DNA from: Glomus cerebriforme
Taxonomy: Eukaryota; Glomeromycota; Glomeromycetes; Glomerales; Glomeraceae
Reading direction: 5' to 3'
Assembly: GCA_003550305.1 (NCBI GenBank)
Contig: QKYT01000065.1
Span: forward strand, 111,090 to 148,864
DNA length: 37,775 nt
The position numbers were made by a program, and so were the translations under genes. Positions 1-12,367 of this stretch are shown here, one piece after another. Position 1 is the stretch's first letter. Each line of letters starts with the position of its first letter. The notes under the pieces were generated by a model that worked only from the letters and a program-made list of their open reading frames with translations, was not told the origin of the DNA and made no database searches.

Positions 1-3000
1 ATTTGCACCACAAAAAAAAAAAAAATCATTTCAAACAAAAAACCCCCTTAACCGTCAATTTATCAATATCTATATATCAAAATCAAACAAAAAAAAACTC
101 TCCCCCAACAAAAACACATCAACTTTAAAAAAAAAAAAAAAATAACCAATTTATCAAAAAAGGGAATTGATTTTCATTTGTATAATGGAAAAAAATTTCA
201 ATGAGATTCACTTTTTTAACACATTTTATGTTGTTACTATTGTACTGATTTTATAATTTATGCGAGAAAAAAATATATAAATAATAAACAATTAGAAACA
301 ATTAGAAATATTCGGAATCAAATTTAAAATAAAAAATAATAAATTAAATGATCTGATAAACATAAATATTTCGTAAATCATTACCTATAAAATAATAAGA
401 GATTCTAGACTGCTTATGTTATTTTCAATCCATTTTTGTTAAAATTAAAGAGGTCAAAAAATGTTATTACACGTGGAGGGAAAATATAACGATCTTTACA
501 ATAAGAAAAACAACGGATTCGTGTCACAAATTCTCTCTTTTATTGGATAGTTAAAAAATCACGTTACAAATAAATAAAAATGTCAAATATTTTATAAATA
601 TTTCTTAATATATTTTTTATTATTATTATTATTATTTTTGACATTTTTATAATTCTATAAACGATTCATGTTATTTCATGAATTTTTTTTTCTAACTTAT
701 TAAATTCCTGAGTAAAGTTTATAACCATAAATGATCTTATCTTGTAATCCATATAAGGGTAAATTTCGTAAATTTTTTCATTCATGCACAAAATAGAACA
801 AACAGGTAAATAAATTTAAGCATTCTTTGTTCGGATTATATAATTAATATTATCAGAAAAAAAAATATATATTTTTTTTTCATTTCCAATTTCTTAAACA
901 AGTTAGTAAAATTTTTAAGCTTAAATTTTTTTGAGAATTAATTAATTTAATCCGTTACTTCCGTAAAAGAAAAACGTTGCTTTTGTTATACAAATGAATT
1001 CTCATATTCGGCTGTTTTTGATTATTAAGAATTTCCATATTAATGAATTCTAAATTCTATGAATAATAAAGATCAAACAAAGAGAAAAAAAAATTCAATT
1101 GAAATTAAATGCAACGATTATCGATGATATTATTCCCTTTCTCCCACATTATTCAAGCATTGCATTGCATCTTATCACATGTGAAAAAGAATTTCTTTTT
1201 GAGCTTTATTTAAAATTGATATGTTTAAAATTGATATGTTTATGAATTACGAGATGCGCTAAATGCGCTAGATGCCGAATTAGATTACCTTTTTGTTGGC
1301 TAAATTTGTCTATTTTGAAATTGAATGTATATATATGGTATAACATTTATACATACTGTACATCAACATTTTTTTTTTTTACGAAAAAAAAAAAATTTTT
1401 TATAAAAATTATGTAATTTAAGTTATTTAACGAATTTTAAAAAGAAAAAGATTAAAGACACGACATATTTGTTTAAATTAACAATTATCTATTAAGGTAT
1501 ACTGAATATTATTACATAACATACACGTTACAAAAAAAGTAAAAATAAATATTGTTATTTTTATAATTATCTAGCGTGAATTATTTATTCTTTTTGGATA
1601 ACAATTACCATTAAAAAAGTCAATTCTTATTTAAATAAATATCCTTGTAAGAAAATTTGCCTGTAAAATTTTCGAAAAACTAATTTTATCATCATAATTT
1701 TATTTATAGAACAATAAATGAATAAACCATTTTTTTTATCATGTTTTATTTTATTAAAAGATTTTATGATTAAATCATATCTTTTTTATTAAAGAATTAG
1801 AACATTAAAATATTAAAGAACAGTAATTTTATTTCCATCTTTTTTTTTAAAAAAAAAAATATAGTTTAGGTTAAGATAAAACTATAAATAATATATAGTA
1901 TAGTTTTAGGAATATCAAAAAGAATCGTCGAATTTCACGCGAACAAAAAAAAAAACTGATACTTTATAATTTTTAAAGATACAATAACAGATAACTTTGT
2001 ACCAACAATTAATAAATAATCGAAAATTTTAGAAAATTTCACATTTATTAATGACATGATTTCAGTATAATTAATAAATATTCATAATATTAATTACGGT
2101 AAATCATAAAAACGCGTAAAAAAAAATATAAAAAAATATATATATATAATTAAATTACAATATTTAATTCTGGTCAAAAAGATTTTCAATAACGATTACC
2201 TAATTTTGATAATTTTTAAAAATTTAAAAAAAATGAAAGTTTAAAAAAATAAAATACTTTTTTACAAAAAAATATTAAATGATCTTTAAAGATCGTAACA
2301 TAAAAGATTAGCGTACCAACATTTCTAGTTTTTTTTGTTTCTTTGTTTATTCTTTATTATTATTATTATTATTATTAATCTAGAACTTGATAAACCGGTA
2401 TCTCTTTTTTTTTTTTTCCCAAAAACGCCATCTTACTCATCATGTAAATGATCCCGTTTTTTTTCACAATGAAATTATGCATATAGGTCAAAGCATTTGA
2501 AAAAAGATGTACACAGGTCAAAGAACTTGATTTTTTTTTTAATTAAAACAAAAAATGGAAGCTTCATTCCGTATATATTGTATATACAGTATATGAAGAA
2601 AGGAAAAGGAAAGGGGGGAATTTTTTTTATTGTTGTTCAAAAAATATGATTGTATTGTATCAATAGCCAAATTAAAAGTATAAGCCCCAAATAAATTTTC
2701 CCCCAAATAATCAAAATCACAATGAACTTCTTTTTTATTAAATTAAAAGCACATTATCGATTTGCTTACATACTCACATGCTTATACATATTATTCTAAG
2801 CGCCAGATTGCCAATGCTCATAGATCTTTGATCATATTACCTAAATTTAAAATTATCCGGACCCATCTCTAAAAAAAAAAACTTTTTTCTTTTTTTTTTT
2901 TTAAAGTATTCCCCGATCTTGTTATTTACATCCTTTTTTATGTACGCTTTGATACCTTTTTTTTTTTTTAAGCTAAACTTATACTTGACACATATAATAA

Positions 3001-6000
3001 TTCACAAAGTATAAAAAAAGGAACAGGGGGGTTTGAGATAATTTGAAATGCATACAAAGACTTGCATCAAATCCGACATTCCTTTTTTTTTTTGTTGTAC
3101 ATGAGAATTTTTTTTAATACCTAACTTATTCTTTTTTTTTCCCCCCTTCAAGTTGTGTGAAACCTATTTTTTAATATTTCTCTAAAAAGTTTAAATTTAT
3201 TTCTAAGACCTAAAATAAGAATTTAAGGGAAAATTCTATTGTATCCAAATTCATAATATGATGATCTGTTAATTTAACTAAAATTGGATAAATTGAAAGC
3301 ATCCTTGTGAAATGGCTTTTTATGAGCTCATCAAAAAAAAAAGTGGCGTATTTATCTTAAACTAAGTTAATGTTTAATAATTATATATTTGGCAAAGAAG
3401 AAATAATCCTTTTTAAATGTTTTTTTAAATATTTTGGAAATTATTACGGGAAATATCAAAATATCATGTATCAATGTTTTAAATTTAGAAAAAAAATCTA
3501 TTAATAAATTATAATAATAAATTATTTAAAATTATTTAAAACCTGTCAACCTAATTACCTAATACTATAATTTAGTAGTAAATAAACATTAATTATTTTT
3601 TACCTGTCAAAAAAAAAGATATTATCCTTAAGAGGAATTATTTATTGTTTTTTTAAAAAAAATTTAAAATCGAAAATTAAAAATTCATGAATTTTTAATT
3701 TCGATTTTTTAAAGAAAACAAAAAAAAAGGTGTTAATTAATAATCCATTACCTTTTGGTTGGGTTCATTATTTGAATTTACTGCAGTATTTACTGGTATT
3801 TATTACAGCAGTATTTACAAATACATCGTAAAACATTGGGAGAACGTATAACAAAAGATAAGAATGATAACGGATCTTAAATCCTTGTGATATTTATATT
3901 TATTTATTTATTTATCCATTATTATTATTATTTTGTCAAAAAGATAAGATAATTCATTGAGTACAAAGTAAATGAAAAAAAAAATAAGGAAAAAACGCCA
4001 GAATAAAAATTTTTAAACTTCGTTTTTTTTTTAAATTTTTTTTTTTTTTACAAATTCCTTGTCCCTATTAAAGTACGGACGCCAAGTGCTTTGTGTAACG
4101 TTCAACATTACATAATTGTTTATCTTTCTGTCATCTTATATCGATCTTGTACATTTTCGAATCTAACCTTTTTCAAACAGGATAACCTAAAATATTTATA
4201 TTTAGAAATTTGGCGCAGTTGTAAAAAAAACTTAATTGAAATGGAAATATTAAATAACTTTTTTACCAGGGATTACTTGCTAAACCTAAAATTTCTTACA
4301 ACCTTCCAAAATTGTTAAAAAAAACAGACATATGTATACGCGAAACGTCGAAACGAGTTTTTATGAATGTTGCGTACTTGCGTTGCTTCACAAATAATAA
4401 TAATAATAATAATAATAATTGTTCATTATTATCATTAATAATAAATAAACAACAAATAATTTTAAGGTTTTTTCAAGTAAAACCAGTTAAATCTCGAGAG
4501 AAAAATCAATTAACTTTTAGTGATCTCATTCAAAAATACTTAAAAAAGGACTTTTGCTCGGTATTCGGTTAATAAAAATAATAATTCTTTTTATTATTTT
4601 TATTATTTTTATTATTTTTACGCGCATATTAAATAAAATAATTCAAATATGGATTACGTCATCAGTACTGAATACTTTCAGTCAAGTATTTTTTTAATCT
4701 AATCAATCAAATCTCACATACCGTGCGTACGTGTCTTTTAAATTTCTTAAATTTCTTAATGCAATCAATACATTTTGGGTAAAACTTTTAACCTTTTACG
4801 TAAAAAAATAGAAATGATTTTTTTTATTGTTTGTTTTTATTTTCAAGGGACAATATAATCATTATTTCAATCATACCTTATACGTTTAAATATTATTAAT
4901 TATTTATTGTTTAAATTTCATCTCTGCTTAAAAAATCCAATTCAACGTGTCTTTATTGTTTTCCATATTAAAAAGGTTTCATTTCTATCAAAAACTAATT
5001 AAAAAAGGGAGAGCTAAACTTAATATAGTATGTTTAAGGATTTGTCGCAAATATGAGTTTTCAACTGCAACGTTCATCATCCTTTTTGACATGTAAACAA
5101 ATTCACCACATGCTGAGAATTTGTTTCAAAATTTTTTTTTGTCCTCTGAAAAAAATAATAATGATTATGTAAATTTTTTTTTTTTTTTTTTTTTTTTTGG
5201 CGTGTGAAATCAAATTTTTTAATTTATTTTAATTTGTTTATTTTTCTAATTTAACGCCCACTTCTTTAATCCATAAACCTTTTTTTAAAATGAATATACA
5301 TTTTTCAAAATTAGTTAATTGGAAAAGCTTAATTAATATGTTGTATATACAGTATGTCGTATACAGTATATGTTGTATGTTGTCAAACAAAAAAAAAAAT
5401 ATAATAAAATATTTGGATTATTTATTATTCGTCCAATTGATATAATAAAAATGATAAAGTTACAAGAAATTTGGATATGGGTACATTTGTTATTATCTGC
5501 CAAGCGAACACGACAGATAATGTAAATAATAGGAACCTTAGATAAAAAAAAACCCATCTTTGGACCGGATTTATGGTTTATTATATAATGAAAAAAAAAA
5601 AAAAAAATCAGATCATGCATTTGATAATTTTGGTTCTCCAATTTGTTTTTTTTTTCCAAAGTGGCGTGAGCTGGTGCGTCAGTGCTCAAAAAATTGGCGT
5701 GCAGAAACCTTATGACGAATCATTTGCTCGCTTACAAACAAAGAAAGTTTTTTTAAAAAAAAAAAAAAAAAAAAAAACGTTTCGTTATGAAAAAGAAACG
5801 TATTTATGTGTGTGGGTTTTCACTAATTTTACTTTTTTTATTTTTATTTATTTATTTATATATATATATTTTTTTTTTTAAAAAAAAAAAAAACGCCAAG
5901 TTTTGATTGAAAGTTTTAATAACCTAATTCGTATAGTTTCATTTTGATCAACGTTTCATCGATTTAAATCTATAAAAAGTAAAAAATGGTCGGATTAGCC

Positions 6001-8340
6001 ACATAAGCCGGCAAAATCTACTTTTTTAGTATACAATTTTATTTTTTTAAAAAAAATTTTTTTTTTTTTTTTGATTTTTTTTTCTTTTCGTAATATCCTA
6101 ATTTAGTCATAAGAGTGATTAATTATTTTTTTAGGATTAAAAACATTTGAATCAGTTTGTAATATCTCGGGAATATATCGGAGAAAAGATCTACGATTAT
6201 GTATCGGAAAAAAAAAGATAACGTTTGATAACTATGAACGATTTCATTCATCCATTAAAATTCGTTTTGAAATTTATTATAAGTAAAGAAAAAAAAAGGA
6301 GGTATATAGATCAGGTTCATTGCATAGAGTTTGAGTTTAAATTTGGTTATTATTACAATAAAATAAGATATGTATAAACAAATATAGTAAAAATATTATC
6401 TGTCAATAGTGTATATTAACTTGTTAAAATGCTAAGTTACACATGCACTAAAAATTCGTACCTTCAAGTGCTCAAGTTCTTTAGGACAAAGAATTTATAA
6501 ATTTATGCCAAAAAAAAAATAGTAACCTCAATAAAAGAAAATTTAAACGGGCATAAATAATAATAATAATAAAAATAATTTAAAAATAAAAATATCAATA
6601 AAAATATCTATCAAAAGAAAAAACAAAAAACCAAAGGTGATCCCAATTTAATGAATATCCTTTACTAAAATCAATATATTTAACCGTTTTGGTAACCGTT
6701 CCCGTCGGTTCGGAAGAATGGATAAATTCGAGAATTTAAATTACAATATCTTATCTTTTAGATAATGACTAATTGAAAAAAGATTGATTAAAAGAAATCC
6801 CCAACCTTTTTTTTTTTTTTTCGACCGAATTACCGAATTACATTACAGATTCCATACCAACATGAAAATTGAAACTTTCAATGCATGCCGGAGTGTCACC
6901 ATAAGAAAATTTACCCTTTATGGAAAATTTTTCCCATCAATTAGGATATATTAATCAAAAATATCCAAATCTATGGTTCTTTTAATCGATATTAGATGCA
7001 AAAAGAATTTGGAATGATCACTTTCCTGGTTAGAATTTAGTGGTTTTTTTTTTNGAAANAAAAAANAAAAAAAAAAAAAAAACTGCATGTAAAAGTCTTT
7101 TTATTCGCATGGCTGTGCGGAAAAAAAAAAATATGCTGGAGTATGTATGTTGTATGTTCTTTGTTGAAAAATTTTTAACTTGTTAACTCAAAAAAAACCA
7201 AAAAACCTGATGCAGTAATATATCTCCAAAAGTAGTAATTATTAATTAAATACATTAAAATTTTTTTTATCGATTAAAATTTTTTTTTTTTATCCAATAC
7301 TAATACAATAATGATAATTGAGAGATCCATATATATTAACCATTCATCTATAACCGAGAATTGACAAAATATAATTTTCACGTTTTTTAAATGAAATCGA
7401 TGATCTTTTTAATTCTTTATAAAGACGATGATTCTTATGATCATTAATTAATCACAAGGAAACTTAATACATTCAGAAGGTAAATTCAATGATTATTGGT
7501 TAAAGAAATAATAAAGTTTAATGAATTAATTTTTCGGGTTTTAAATTTACATATGAATATATGAACAAACAAAGAAATTTTGTAAAAAAACATATATCAA
7601 ATAATATGGTAATATAAAATTCACATTACAATCACGTTTTAATAGAAAATTGAATTCAGTCTATTAAAAATAATTTGTATGTAAAACGGAAATTTAAAAA
7701 TTTTTTTTTTTAATTTACGGAATAATAATTGATTAGGTTTTACTGTTTTACTCAATTTTTAATTTTTAATTTTTAATTTGTTTTTAACTAAGCGGAAGAA
7801 AAGTAAAATCATTTTTTTTATATATATTGTTGTGTAACTATAAACATTATTAATGTTACCGAATTTTAAACTTTTTAATGTAAAAAAAAAATAAAATAAA
7901 ATAAAAAGAATCCGAATTAATGAACAATGAAATTGCTTCTAAAAGTTGTTCGAATATATATATATACACACCTACCTTTAAAAAATTTTTTTTTTTTTTG
8001 AAATTGTTAATAGGTTTATCACAAAATACTAGGTAAATTCATTAGGTATTTTATGTTATCAATTTGTAATAATGATAATGTCGATAAGCCAATATTTAAT
8101 AATAATATATTTTTGTCAATCAAAATTTTAACTATAAATAATTTTTTTTTTTATATATATATATATATTTATTTATTTATTCAAAAATGAAATTTCATTA
8201 CTATTGAATCGTTTAAAAATAAACAAACTGAATATTCGGACCACCGGCACTTTGTTATAAAAAAAAAAAAATTTTTTTTTTATACAATATAAATTGCCGA
8301 TCAATTATTTCCAATTTATTTGCTTTTTATTTTAAAAATG
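1..8340. other. Gene-free AT-rich region with simple repeats
   Basis: No open reading frame here looks like a gene; the few frames over 60 codons are built of poly-A/poly-T (Lys/Phe runs) and start at TTG or in low-complexity sequence. Visible content includes ATT/AAT microsatellites (about 617-637, 2354-2380, 3917-3933, 4396-4420, 6556-6572), A- or T-homopolymers of 10-20 bases, a 15-bp unit repeated twice at 1209-1238, and scattered ambiguous bases at about 7054-7066. Short multi-exon genes with tiny exons cannot be excluded, but no splice-joined coding segment was recognised. Confidence 0.6.
3666..3708. repeat. Near-perfect palindrome, about 43 bp
   Basis: The left arm (AAAATCG then A/T-rich to TTCA) and the right arm (TGAA to CGATTTT) are reverse complements except for one extra A in the left arm. 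The symmetry continues more loosely into flanking T-run/A-run sequence, roughly 3646-3718. It could form a hairpin or cruciform. No function is evident; a collapsed inverted-repeat element is one possibility. Confidence 0.75.
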
Positions 8341-8411
8341 ACACCGAATAACTAAGGAACATATATATACATTTTACAGTAAACATATAAAATAAACAAA
8401 AAATTATTATT

Positions 8412-8421
8412 TATAAAAAGG
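8412..8421 (+). promoter_or_regulatory. TATA-like box of the ECL1-like gene
   Basis: TATAAAAAGG lies 427 bp before the ATG at 8848. It is the best TATA match upstream of the gene and is followed at once by the C/T-rich stretch that looks like the transcript start and leader. Assignment is by position and motif only. Confidence 0.4.
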
Positions 8422-8847
8422 CATCTCATCCTTTCTTGCTGCCCAGACAAGTATAACATTTATCCAATATTACCTTTGTTTCGAAAAAAAAAAATCTAAC
8501 AGAGTAATTCTGTTGATTTTTTTCTTTTATTTTTCGAAAATTCCGCAGCAAAGATAATTTCTAACGAACATTTTTTTTATTTTTTTTCCTCTTTTTTTCT
8601 TTTTACCTAATCCCTTCGATAAGAGAAGTTTTTAAAAAATTCTTTTCTCTTCAACAATTAACATATTCTTCCGAATTTCAATACAACTCTCAACCTTCGC
8701 TTCTTTAATTTTCCTTTTCTTTTTTAAAACTCATATTTCTCGAGCAATTAAAAAAAGAAAGTTTGTGTAAAAAGTTTTTTTGTATATTTACACAACGATA
8801 CACACATTATCATTCACTCTCAACCTAAAATTCTTTCATAACTGACA
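8422..8847 (+). promoter_or_regulatory. Long ATG-free pyrimidine-rich 5' leader
   Basis: Reading every line from 8341 to 8847 shows no ATG on the plus strand until the start codon of the ECL1-like gene. The stretch is rich in CTTTTCTT-type runs, as in fungal leaders. At this base composition several ATGs would be expected by chance, so the absence suggests selection against upstream starts in a scanned 5' UTR. An intron inside the leader is possible and was not resolved. Confidence 0.5.
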
Positions 8848-9339
8848 ATGGAATTAGATTCTTGGTGTATCTGTGGCAAACCTGTTTTTGAACTTGGTTC
8901 ATTATATTGTTCAAATGAATGTAAAAATTCTGATAATAATAGTAATAATACATCAATCATTAATTCCATGAATCAATTTCAAGCACCTCCGACCAATTTA
9001 CATTTCTCAATAACTATCACTCCCAACCTTTTCAAGGCTTCTGATTCTAATGCAAAGGTTTCAACTCCCTCTTCAATGTCCTCTTCTTATACTGACTCCA
9101 CTTACTCGTCCTCATATACTAGTACGTATACTACGTATACACTAGATCATAATTGCAATGATTATAATTATCATTGCTGCAATAAAAATTATGAAGACGA
9201 ATTTGATGATGATTATTATACTTCTTATTATTCAACAAGCAATCCAATTGATATTCCAAGCCCAAGAACTCAGGCCAAGAGTGATCCTGCATTAGAACCA
9301 AATAAAGGAACATTTGGTAAAGAAAAAAGCATTTTTTAA
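8848..9339 (+). CDS. ECL1/2/3-family zinc-binding protein
   Basis: The 163-aa protein begins with a compact cysteine motif: Trp6, Cys7-x-Cys9, then eleven residues, then Tyr20-Cys21-Ser-x-x-Cys25. This W-C-x-C and L-Y-C-S-x-x-C arrangement is the signature of the fungal ECL1/2/3 zinc-binding family (extender of chronological lifespan genes of fission yeast, induced by nutrient limitation). The rest is low-complexity: a Ser/Asn-rich stretch (about 27-45), a Ser/Thr/Tyr-rich stretch (about 75-100) and a Tyr/Asp-rich segment (about 105-132) with two further adjacent cysteines. No signal peptide or membrane segment is seen, so an intracellular regulatory role is inferred. The ATG is the first in more than 500 bp. 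A GGTAAAG near the 3' end could be a splice donor, so the last residues (after about 155) might be replaced in the mature mRNA. Confidence 0.75.
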   Translation: MELDSWCICGKPVFELGSLYCSNECKNSDNNSNNTSIINSMNQFQAPPTNLHFSITITPNLFKASDSNAKVSTPSSMSSSYTDSTYSSSYTSTYTTYTLDHNCNDYNYHCCNKNYEDEFDDDYYTSYYSTSNPIDIPSPRTQAKSDPALEPNKGTFGKEKSIF

Positions 9340-10266
9340 ATACTTTTTTTTTTTTTATTTTATTTTCGAAGGGAAAAAAAAATCAAACAAAATTTCGAAA
9401 CAGAAAATGTAAATATTTATTATAATAATTTTCAATATTTTTAATCGTTTAAAATTACGATTATTATTTTTTTTTTTCGCACGTGTAAATTTTATTAAAT
9501 TTTTATGTCATTATATTTATCATTTTTTATATCAAAGAAAGATATCTTCACAATTATGAAGTGTAAATTTTTTTTTTATTAATTACAAACAAATGAACCC
9601 ACTCGGCAAGCAATTTTTTAATCACACAAATAATTTTACCAATCAATTATGATTATAATTTATGTATTATGATATTTTTTTATATATATTTTTTATGTAA
9701 AATCTTCCATTTCTCTTTAAATTTTGAAACAGTGAATCGAAAACGTAACAGAAGAAATATTTTTTTTTTAATAATTAAGCAAAAAAAAAAAAAAAAAAAA
9801 ATTTTAAGATGAATGAATCTATTATTATTATTAACTTTTTAAATTTTTTTACTTTTTTTACTCGATCGGATCAAAAAACATTTATGTCATATAAACGTGC
9901 GAAAATTATCGTATAATCAATCAATTATCGTTTTTATTATTTATTATTATTATCTTTTTAAAAAAAAATTTATATTATTTACATTTTCTTTATCCATTTA
10001 TTTACCGAATTACCGATTTTCATTATTTCTCGTACCGATTTTTTTTTCCCCTTTTATCTCTCAATTCGTCAAATTTGTGACAAATTTGTCAAATTTATTT
10101 CGATTTTATTAAATCCCACACTCCTTGTTGTATTATATTCTTGAATTATTCGTATATATTATTTATTTTATTTTTACTGTAGTATAACACTGAAATTACT
10201 GAAATTACACTTTAATACCGTTACTCAGAAATCAAAAAAAAAAAAAAAAAAAAAAAAATTTAAAAC

Positions 10267-10302
<36 letters not shown>

Positions 10303-10485
10303 ATTATGTTACAAAAAAAAATAATAAAATATATTAAACCAAAAAAAATCTCGTGTAATGTTTGTTAAATTTTTTTTTATTTGTTAAAGTGAAAAAAAAC
10401 AATAAAAGTTGTAAAGTTGATAAAGTGATTTGAATAAATAAATTGATTAATTAAGTAAACATGATTTTACCTCGTTGATGTCTAA
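9340..10485. other. Convergent intergenic region, A/T homopolymers
   Basis: This lies between the tail ends of the plus-strand ECL1-like gene and the minus-strand gene ending at 10486, so it should contain both 3' UTRs. It holds long poly-A tracts, notably at 9780-9801 and two between 10231 and 10300 separated by TTTAAAACC, and T-runs just after the first gene. No coding sequence was seen; the open frame at 9897-10112 starts at GTG and is Phe/Ile/Tyr-rich low complexity. Confidence 0.55.
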
Positions 10486-10914
10486 CTATTTTTCATTCCG
10501 TCCACCAATCAAAGGTTTATACAATTTCTTTCCCGTAAATATGTCTACATAATCTTTCACATCCTTTTTCTCTCCTACTTGTCCCTTTTTACTCCCATCA
10601 CCATCACCTTCTAAATCCTTCTTTATTGTGGGTTTCGTTCTTTTCTTTTTATTTTGTTTTTTAGTAATTTTTGTGGTTGTTGATGGTTTTGCATTGTTTA
10701 ATGTGTTTAATGAATCTTGTGATGATAATGTTGATGATGATAATTGTGATTCTGATGTTAAATTCTTATGATTATTAGAGATTGCTAATCGAACTTGTTT
10801 CTCTTTCTTTGTCTGGTTTTTAAAGTTCACTTAAGTAAAGTTTAATGATGAATCAAAAAAAAACATATATATATGACTTACGAGACGTTTATGAAATTTA
10901 GCAGATTTCCCCAT
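10486..10914 (-). CDS. Small lysine-rich protein, two exons, function unknown
   Basis: Exon 1 is 10914-10882 (ATG, encoding MGKSAKFHKRL) and exon 2 is 10812-10486 (stop TAG). The 69-bp intron starts GTAAGT and ends CCAG, and joining keeps phase 0, giving 119 aa. The alternative of reading straight through would need a start inside the intron. The protein is very basic: an N-terminal K/R patch (1-17), a Ser/Thr/Asn-rich middle, a second K/R block (about 55-70) and a C-terminal DYVDIFTGKKLYKPL segment that looks like a conserved motif. Composition suggests a nuclear or nucleolar protein. I do not recognise a named family. It is convergent with the ECL1-like gene. A TTTATAAA box sits about 30 bp upstream of the ATG. 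Confidence 0.7.
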
Positions 10915-10956
10915 CACCAAATATAAGATTATCGTGATTTCAATTTATAAAGTTTT

Positions 10957-10988
10957 ATGAAATCGAGAAAATATGAAATCGAGAAAAG
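10957..10988. repeat. 16-bp unit in two tandem copies
   Basis: ATGAAATCGAGAAAAT is repeated directly (second copy differs at the last base) just upstream of the minus-strand gene starting at 10914. It lies in the likely promoter and could be a duplicated binding site or a chance slippage product. Confidence 0.7.
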
Positions 10989-11045
10989 ACCAGATATAAA
11001 AAAAAAAAAAAAAAAAATTATATATGCAATGTGATTACTAATCAT

Positions 11046-11084
11046 CACGTGAGTGGGCGTATAAATAAACGAACCCGTTCGTCC
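11046..11084. promoter_or_regulatory. GC-richer promoter-like island (E-box, TATA)
   Basis: Within very AT-rich sequence a short patch holds a TCACGTGA E-box-like palindrome (about 11046-11053), GGGCG, TATAAATA, and ACGAAC-CC-GTTCGT with 6-base inverted arms. It lies about 130-170 bp upstream of the minus-strand start at 10914. The TATA reads best on the plus strand, so it may serve a bidirectional promoter or a rightward transcript I could not find. Confidence 0.4.
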
Positions 11085-11987
11085 TCATTCGCTGATAATT
11101 TTTTTTTTCGTTTATAACAAATTCGGTATAAAATTGATAAAAATAAATATTCTTAATAAATATAATAATTAATAATAATAATAAAAAAAATATTATCATT
11201 AAATTATTATTATTATCATTTAAATTATAATATTATTATTAAATTACAATTATTATGAAAATATTTTTTTTTTTCAAATATATTCAAGTAGTTCAAGTAA
11301 AATGTAGTTTATATTCAAGAAAATTATTATGTATTTCAGGTGAAAATAAAGAAAATCTGGTTATACAATTACAAATCTCGTGAGATCAACTTCTGAACTA
11401 CATACAATTAAATAAATCTTTGAGAAAAAAAAATAAAAAATGGGCTTGTAATGCGAACACAATCATGTGTCATGTTATTTATGTTCTTTACGTCATTTTC
11501 TTTCGGAAATTTTTTCACATGTAGAAAGGTTTGTTAGTAATTTTAGTATGATTATCAGAATAATTACGTCAAAACTTAACGAATGAGGGGGGAGGGGGAA
11601 GGAGGAGGATTCATTGGGCTGAACGAAAACAAATTCAGGAGCGAAACAAAAAACAACAAATATTTTTTTTTAATATTCCCCTGAACAAGTAAAAAATTTT
11701 AAAACTGAATAATAATATTTTATATAAGATATAAACAAACAAATTTTCTCATTACCTAAAAAATTTTGTAACTTATGTAAATCATTACCATGCCGTCCAT
11801 GCGTATTGCAAATTTGTCCAATAAAAATAGCCGCGTGACAAAAAACATGAAAATATATGGAATATAAGTAATGACCGTATTTAGTTTTTTTTTACACAAT
11901 AACGTAATTATAATAATAATCATTTATTTTTAATTTTTAATTTAAACATTTTTAAACTTTATGACCCTTTTTTAAACAATCAATGAA

Positions 11988-11988
<1 letters not shown>

Positions 11989-12044
<56 letters not shown>
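11989..12044. repeat. Uninterrupted poly-A tract of 56 bases
   Basis: Positions 11989-12044 are all A, followed shortly by an AAAT tetranucleotide run. This could be a retroposed tail, a slippage product or an assembly artefact. No retroelement body is recognisable to its left. Confidence 0.85.
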
Positions 12045-12047
<3 letters not shown>

Positions 12048-12340
12048 CATAAATAAATAAATAAATAAAAGGGTTTCTTTTAAAAACTATTGTTTATTTT
12101 TTAAGGAATAACTTCGGAAAATTCCTCATAAAGTAAGTATACAATCATGATTTTCACTGAGTTCGCGAAAGATTAAACTTGTAAATTAAAAACTTAATAT
12201 TCGGTATCAATAATAATAAAATTTTAACTTTTCTTCTCCCCCTTTTTTAAAATTGTTAAAAATTGTTTATTTTTGTATTAAAAAATTGGTCAATGTTTTC
12301 CAAAATGTGAAAATTACTTAAAAATCTCTTACATAATAAT

Positions 12341-12367
12341 GTTATTACGGTTATTACGGTTATTACG
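12341..12367. repeat. 9-bp tandem repeat, three copies
   Basis: GTTATTACG is repeated three times in exact tandem. Confidence 0.9.

Noticed and set aside
5333..5881. Overlapping open frames on both strands
   Set aside because: Dominated by poly-Lys/poly-Phe from homopolymers; the short mixed segment in the middle has no recognisable domain or splice support.
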